A stretch of DNA of 64,000 bases. It comes from Thunnus maccoyii. Taxonomy: Eukaryota > Chordata > Actinopteri > Scombriformes > Scombridae. The position numbers were made by a program, and so were the translations under genes. The stretch covers positions 11,451,111 to 11,515,110 of the forward strand of contig NC_056552.1 of assembly GCF_910596095.1 (NCBI RefSeq), given 5' to 3'. Shown one piece after another: positions 59,601-64,000 of the stretch; the stretch's first letter is position 1; each line of letters starts with the position of its first letter. The notes under the pieces are model-generated. The model was not told the DNA's origin, made no database searches, and saw nothing but the letters and a program-made list of their open reading frames with translations.

Positions 59601-61325
59601 CCTGGAAGAGTTTTTGAACATGTTGTGTTTTAGCATTTTTTTGTTAAATCTCAGGAAAACAAGCTAAAATATTAGAAATACTTTTAGTGAAATAAGAAAT
59701 TACAATGGGGCACCTGCAGCATATTACACTATCCAACGATTGCTGGCATGATATGTTGAACTTCAGTTGACATTTCCACTGCATTTGTAGTCCCATTAGG
59801 ATATGAGAGCTTGTCAATTAATGAGTCTTATTTAGATCTTTTGGTAGAACAGCAAAGAGAATAATCAGGTTAGTTTTGGGGTTGATCCACTCCCGCTGAC
59901 TAAATGATTTTATTCCCCAATTAGCTGTAGTGTGAAATATGTAATTAAATGTTTACCTGCCTCTACTTAGGAGCCAGTCATAGTTGCCCCAATTTCAAAT
60001 CACAAACATGTTTAATATTCATGACTTTCCCTGTTTATGTGTTCTGTTTTGGCTAAAATGTCTACATTGGCCTTTTTCACAGCAGACATTTTGACTCATT
60101 ATGGTGGGAAAAGCGCAGGTGTTACAAATTACATTAACGATGGCTCAGTTCTGTTCAGGAGTCTCAGTAGGCCATGACAGCGAGCCAGCAGGAACAATAC
60201 CAGGACCCTGAGACTGAGGCAGCTAAATTGAATTTCAGACATCATTAATTTAATTATTTACACCTGTGCTTTTCCTACAGCGACACGTCAGTATGCAATC
60301 TGTGAAAAAGGCCTATTGTGTGCTTTATTATGTGTTTATATGACATAACTGAATTAGAGGGTTCTCTCAAAGTTGTCTAGTGTCTGACAGACAACATTAT
60401 ATTACATAGAAATTACATTTTAATGTTAGAAGAACTGATCTGGTGCACATACTGGATATGAACAACATGTAGACAGTCCTGGTATCAGTTGTAAGTTAAA
60501 TGTTTAATGCAGGTGCTTAATCAATTATTTCCAGTTAATTTACTTTTAATTTTATCCACAATGCTTGTGTAAGATTTCAACATTCAACCCAAAATGTTAA
60601 AATACAGGATGCTAAAAGGAAAGGAAAAGCTAGAAAGTTTTAGAGTGGCCTCCTTAACAGCATATTGATTAAACTTCTTTGGGATCTTGTTCTGAAGTCA
60701 AGAACAATAATACACCCCAGCTCAAAGAGGAGAGCTTTGATTGATTTTAAGAAATGGCTGTCAGAGCCAGGCTGTAAAATCTTCCATGTGCAGTTCTTGC
60801 TCCTTTTGTAAATAACAACTGAAATGTGGCACCAAATTGACACAGATTGCAGATAAAAATTTTTTAAAAAAAAGCTCTGAAATTCAACTCCCTTTCCTCT
60901 GCGGTACACAGTCGGTCTGTGTTTGAATAACAAAATCCTTGATATTCTTTTTTCTGAAAATGAAACAAGGGTGCCTAGCAAATGCTCCGTCGCCTGTAAC
61001 CATGGTAACACCATGTTTGTGAGTGACAGCTTATCTTCTTTTCCCCGTACAGTTTAACAAGTTGTGCCAACTTTTTAATTATAGTGATACTTTTCTAGAT
61101 GATTTAATTGTTAGATGACATTATTATTGGAATGGACATTATTCAAAATAAGCTAAAAAATTATGATAAAGTTTCATTATTTTAAGATGTTTACTGTTTA
61201 CATTACAGACATTTGGTGCTTATCGTTTCGGAGAGTTTGAGCTGAATACTGTCTTGCTGTCCCAGAGATATTCAACAGACTGCACAGGCTACTACACCTC
61301 TGCTGGAAGCATCAACTTCTGTTGA
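56619..61325 (+). CDS. ascc1: Activating signal cointegrator 1 complex subunit 1
   Basis: Nine exons: 56619-56733, 56864-56966, 57103-57200, 57278-57456, 57547-57680, 58334-58453, 58575-58699, 59321-59394 and 61209-61325. They give 354 residues. The start MDVLRPQLININGRIYRRN matches human MEVLRPQLIRIDGRNYRKN. A KH domain follows (about 70-125) with the IIGKKG loop at 75-80. The C-terminal half is a 2H-phosphoesterase (AKAP18-like) fold with its two HxT motifs, HLT at 181-183 and HGT at 278-280. GIEYMNDDPAMVDVLYAKV is conserved. ASCC1 belongs to the ASC-1 complex with the helicase ASCC3 and acts in transcription and in repair of alkylated DNA. Exon 8 is diverged from human (TGGPGRQTMNERESFD). 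The last intron (1.8 kb) carries a MITE. Confidence 0.95.
60069..60313. mobile_element. ascc1: MITE with GGCCTTTTTCAC terminal inverted repeats, copy 2
   Basis: The left end GGCCTTTTTCACAGCAGACA and the right end TCTGTGAAAAAGGCC are inverted. Reverse-complementing the interior (AGCACAGGTGTAAATAATTA) aligns it with copy 1 at 1019-1212. About 245 bp, in the last intron of ascc1. Confidence 0.78.
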
Positions 61326-62839
61326 GGTAATACTGCATATTCTGAGGTGGGAAATTATTAACTGCAGTCATGATTGTTCTGTCCAGTAGGTGGCAGCATC
61401 GTTTTTCTTTTCTTTTTTATTGCAAATAACTACTCATAGCCTGTATCTGAACCAAATTCTTTGTTTTTAAAAGCCCCCTTTGGAACAGTTGATGTGGGAA
61501 AAAAAATGAAATGATCAGAGTGCAGAATGATTGAAATTTCAGACTAAGGCTCATTCAAAAGATGAAACATGCGTGCAAATCCATTCTGAAATGCTCTAGG
61601 CAGTGATTTTGTACTCTACTCTCCAGGCGATTGGTTGTCTTTAGGGAACCTGAATCAACAACATCAAAGTAAATGACACAAAATACACTGTAATATAGCA
61701 GGCAATCAAAAGAAAACATGAAATAACGCTAGAACTTCCATCAAAAACTTCTCTGTTTACCTTTAAATACTTCTGTGTCAATTTTGAGAATGGAATGAGT
61801 TTACCATTTAAAGTTTGGGAACTTAGTTCACTATGGAAAGATTTTACTTTGGATGGAAGTCACTTTATTACTTTGTGGTTCTGTCATAGCAGAGTAAGAG
61901 GTGGAATCGTGCTTTAGGAGAGTCTTGGGTCAAGTTAAGGGCAGAGTTAAGTTTGCATCGTCTGTAGAGATGCAATAAATATATAATAAGTGACATTTTG
62001 TTGATGTAAAATACATCCAAAGAAAAGTGTTATCCCTGTAGGTGTCAAAAAAAAGAAACCAGGTCATTCTTGTGAGGTGATTAGCTGGCACGTGTCATGA
62101 ATGTTTAGGCTGTGCATACAGGAAGTAAGTGTTACCGGCGTGTTGTGAATTATTTAAGGAGTTTTCCTGCTCTCTCTTACCTGCATGATAGCTGGAATAG
62201 CTGATCAAAATGGTCTCGCTATACCTCAGCTTCCGATTCCCGCCGCTCTATTTTGAGATACTCATACATTTACGAAGAGATTGCGTGACTAAATATGTAA
62301 CGAGTGAGCAAGTATATAATAAAAAAAAACAACAAATCGTCTTCATTCGTAGCTGTTGAAACATTCCGGTTGAGTTTCACACTAATCTTTTCTCATCCAG
62401 ACACCACTGGAAGTCGAAAGCAAGTATTACCCATTTCCTTTCATCTCACCGCCTCATGAATGTGTTAATACGTCACTGACATGATCTATTACACCAGTCA
62501 GGGGTTGTTGTTTTTTTTTTTCCATCTCTTTTATCCGCCCCCTTCCCACACGGACCGCAACCTTGTTCCCACTCCCCGTCTGTCGAGTGTGTCAGCAAAT
62601 ACAGACATCATACACAGAGCTTGGCCACTTGCTCTCTCGCCGTCTTTTTTTTCTTTTTTTTTTCTCAGCCCTCCCCTCAGCTGGTGATGCTCTCTGCTTT
62701 GCATGCAGGAGGGCGATCACAGAGCAGCCAAAAGTTACACTGATGGAAACTGAGGGCGCTTTTTGTTTGTCAGCTCCGCCATCCTGTCCTGTCCTCCCTC
62801 CCATCTCAGCAGTGGCCTGACTTTTTTTTTTTTTTTCTC

Positions 62840-63020
62840 CTCCCCCCCCTGTGCTCCCGGAGTATTGTCAACAGACGCCATTAGACAGGGACATGCAAAT
62901 TTCGTCACCGGACAACAGCCGCCCGGGCGAGCCGACCGTGCATTGACTCTGGCATAAAATTTATCTTTTCTGACCCAGGAAAGGGTCCTAATTATCCACT
63001 CCCTGTCTGCTGAGAGCATG
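62840..63020. promoter_or_regulatory. Candidate conserved non-coding element
   Basis: About 180 bases of balanced, complex sequence lie between a long T-run and a GA repeat. They contain an exact octamer ATGCAAAT (62893-62900, a POU-factor site) and an AT-rich homeodomain-like core CATAAAATTTATC. Open frames on both strands here have no family match. The function is a guess from composition. Confidence 0.3.
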
Positions 63021-63131
63021 CTTGTTAGTGGGTCAGGAGTACACATCCTGTTCAACGCCACTCTCAGGTAACGGATATGGTGAGGATTCTGGGAAGTGCC
63101 AATGCTATTGCTCACAAACACAAAGAGAAAA

Positions 63132-63149
63132 AGAGAGAGAGAGAGAGAG
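63132..63149. repeat. GA dinucleotide repeat
   Basis: A run of GA units follows a purine-rich lead-in and ends in GGGGGAAG. A simple microsatellite. Confidence 0.9.
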
Positions 63150-63394
63150 GGGGAAGATGATTTGCAAGTTAATTAAATTCATTGAGACTGTGCATCCTTG
63201 TTTCTGTTGGCAGGGACATAATTAAGGATGCGTTGGGCAGATGTCCTCAGTAATGATGGTGCTGAAAACACATGAAGGAACATACGTCATCCACAGGCAG
63301 ACTCAGAAACTGAAGACAGATTTAATTTGTCAAGAGATTTCAGTGGATGTTGAGACTACGTGTTTATTCAAATGGCCATATGTGGGTGTTATTT

Positions 63395-63640
63395 TTTTCC
63401 ATTAATTGAACAATCCGTCCATAAAATCTCTTAAAATAGTGACAAGTGTTTGTCACAGTTTCCCAGAACCCAAGGTGACATCTTTTTAAATGCCTTTTTT
63501 TATCCGACCGACAGTTCAAAACCAAAATATATTCAGTATATAATAGTGTACGCAACAGAGAAAAGCAGAATATTCTCACATTTGAGAAGCTGGAACTAGC
63601 CAATATTTGGCATTTATAGTTGATAAATGACAGAATTTTT
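63395..63640. repeat. Partial CTGCAACTAATGATTA-family MITE
   Basis: The family's interior is visible in AACAATCCGTCCATAAAATC, TTTCCCAGAACCCAAGGTGA and CACATTTGAGAAGCTGGAAC. The terminal repeats are lost. Confidence 0.55.
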
Positions 63641-64000
63641 TTTTTTTTTTCTCAGTTAAACACTGGATTCGATGCATTTTTGTCACATTCTGGTACATAT
63701 TTGTTTGATTTCTACACATCCACATTAATGCAAGATAAAAGGGTTTGGACTGACTCCTGACAAAATCATGTAGCGATGCGTGTCTGTGGGGCGAGCTTTT
63801 TTTTTTACGTCCGTGCCACATCTCTCACCCTAATTAGTCAGCTCTGCGCTTCCTGCTGTGGGAACATCCAACCTGACCCTTGAGATTTCGAGACTTGCAT
63901 GTGTTTCTTTCAATAAGCCTGATAAATGAGACCCGAGTGTCAGTTTGTGTCTCCACATACCTATTTCCTCCGCGGATCTGCATCCCTATTTCTGAAGATC

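Larger units (their letters stand above)
61326..64000. other. Non-coding DNA right of ascc1
   Basis: No exon was supported. In human the next gene on this side is SPOCK2, but I saw no SPOCK2 coding sequence. The stretch contains the ascc1 3' UTR (end not placed), T-rich tracts at 62507-62525, 62645-62665 and 62821-62838, a candidate conserved element, a GA repeat and a MITE fragment. Confidence 0.5.

Noticed and set aside
62563-63121. Overlapping open frames on both strands right of ascc1
   Set aside because: They consist largely of translated T-runs and have no splice or family support.
1-64000. Endogenous retroviruses, LTR elements, CRISPR, tRNA or rRNA genes
   Set aside because: I looked for paired long terminal repeats, capsid or protease motifs, spaced direct repeats and cloverleaf arms, and saw none I could support by eye.

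Overview
This window reads as ordinary teleost fish nuclear DNA, probably percomorph-like. The evidence is compact multi-exon genes with GT-AG introns, vertebrate proteins with near-human sequence, and several miniature transposon families that I recognise from fish genomes. No bacterial-type operon, CRISPR array, rRNA, tRNA or retroviral element was seen. I assembled nine protein-coding genes exon by exon from the sequence; in every one the reading phase closes across all junctions.

Layout, left to right: 1-3.3 kb, AT-rich intergenic DNA with one miniature transposon; 4.1-5.6 kb (-), fbxl15 (BMP-pathway F-box protein); 7.1-8.5 kb (+), a selenocysteine glutathione peroxidase with an in-frame TGA and a candidate SECIS element; 9.2-12.0 kb (+), ndufb8 (complex I); 12.1-13.7 kb, a transposon with two further elements nested in it; 14.6-26.5 kb (+), sec31b (COPII outer coat, 25 coding exons), whose first intron holds a hAT-type element with an internal tandem duplication; 27.7-33.4 kb, repeats and one promoter-like GC-rich patch; 33.5-38.0 kb (-), scd (stearoyl-CoA delta-9 desaturase); 38.3-42.4 kb, a transposon-rich interval with LINE and Tc1 remnants; 42.5-46.9 kb (+), dnajb12 (ER membrane J-protein); 49.5-50.8 kb (-), ddit4 (mTORC1 inhibitor, TATA promoter); 53.2-55.9 kb (-), anapc16 (APC/C subunit); 56.6-61.3 kb (+), ascc1 (KH plus 2H-phosphoesterase domain), divergent from anapc16; 61.3-64.0 kb, non-coding DNA with one candidate conserved element.

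The genes are not a functional cluster; each is a housekeeping or stress gene with its own promoter, except anapc16 and ascc1, which probably share one. The human orthologues lie in two places on chromosome 10: FBXL15, NDUFB8, SEC31B and SCD around 10q24, and DNAJB12, DDIT4, ANAPC16 and ASCC1 at 10q22. The boundary between the two blocks falls in the transposon-rich gap at 38-42.4 kb.

I found no convincing undescribed biological system. The observations most worth following are the selenoprotein gene, the hAT-type elements with perfect 8-bp target duplications (one with a recent-looking 989-bp tandem duplication), a possible 39-nt in-frame cassette exon in sec31b, recurrent TAACGTTA/GCTAGC palindromes at most promoters, and a possible conserved non-coding element at the right end. 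All splice sites, promoters and repeat families were called by eye, without alignments or database searches.
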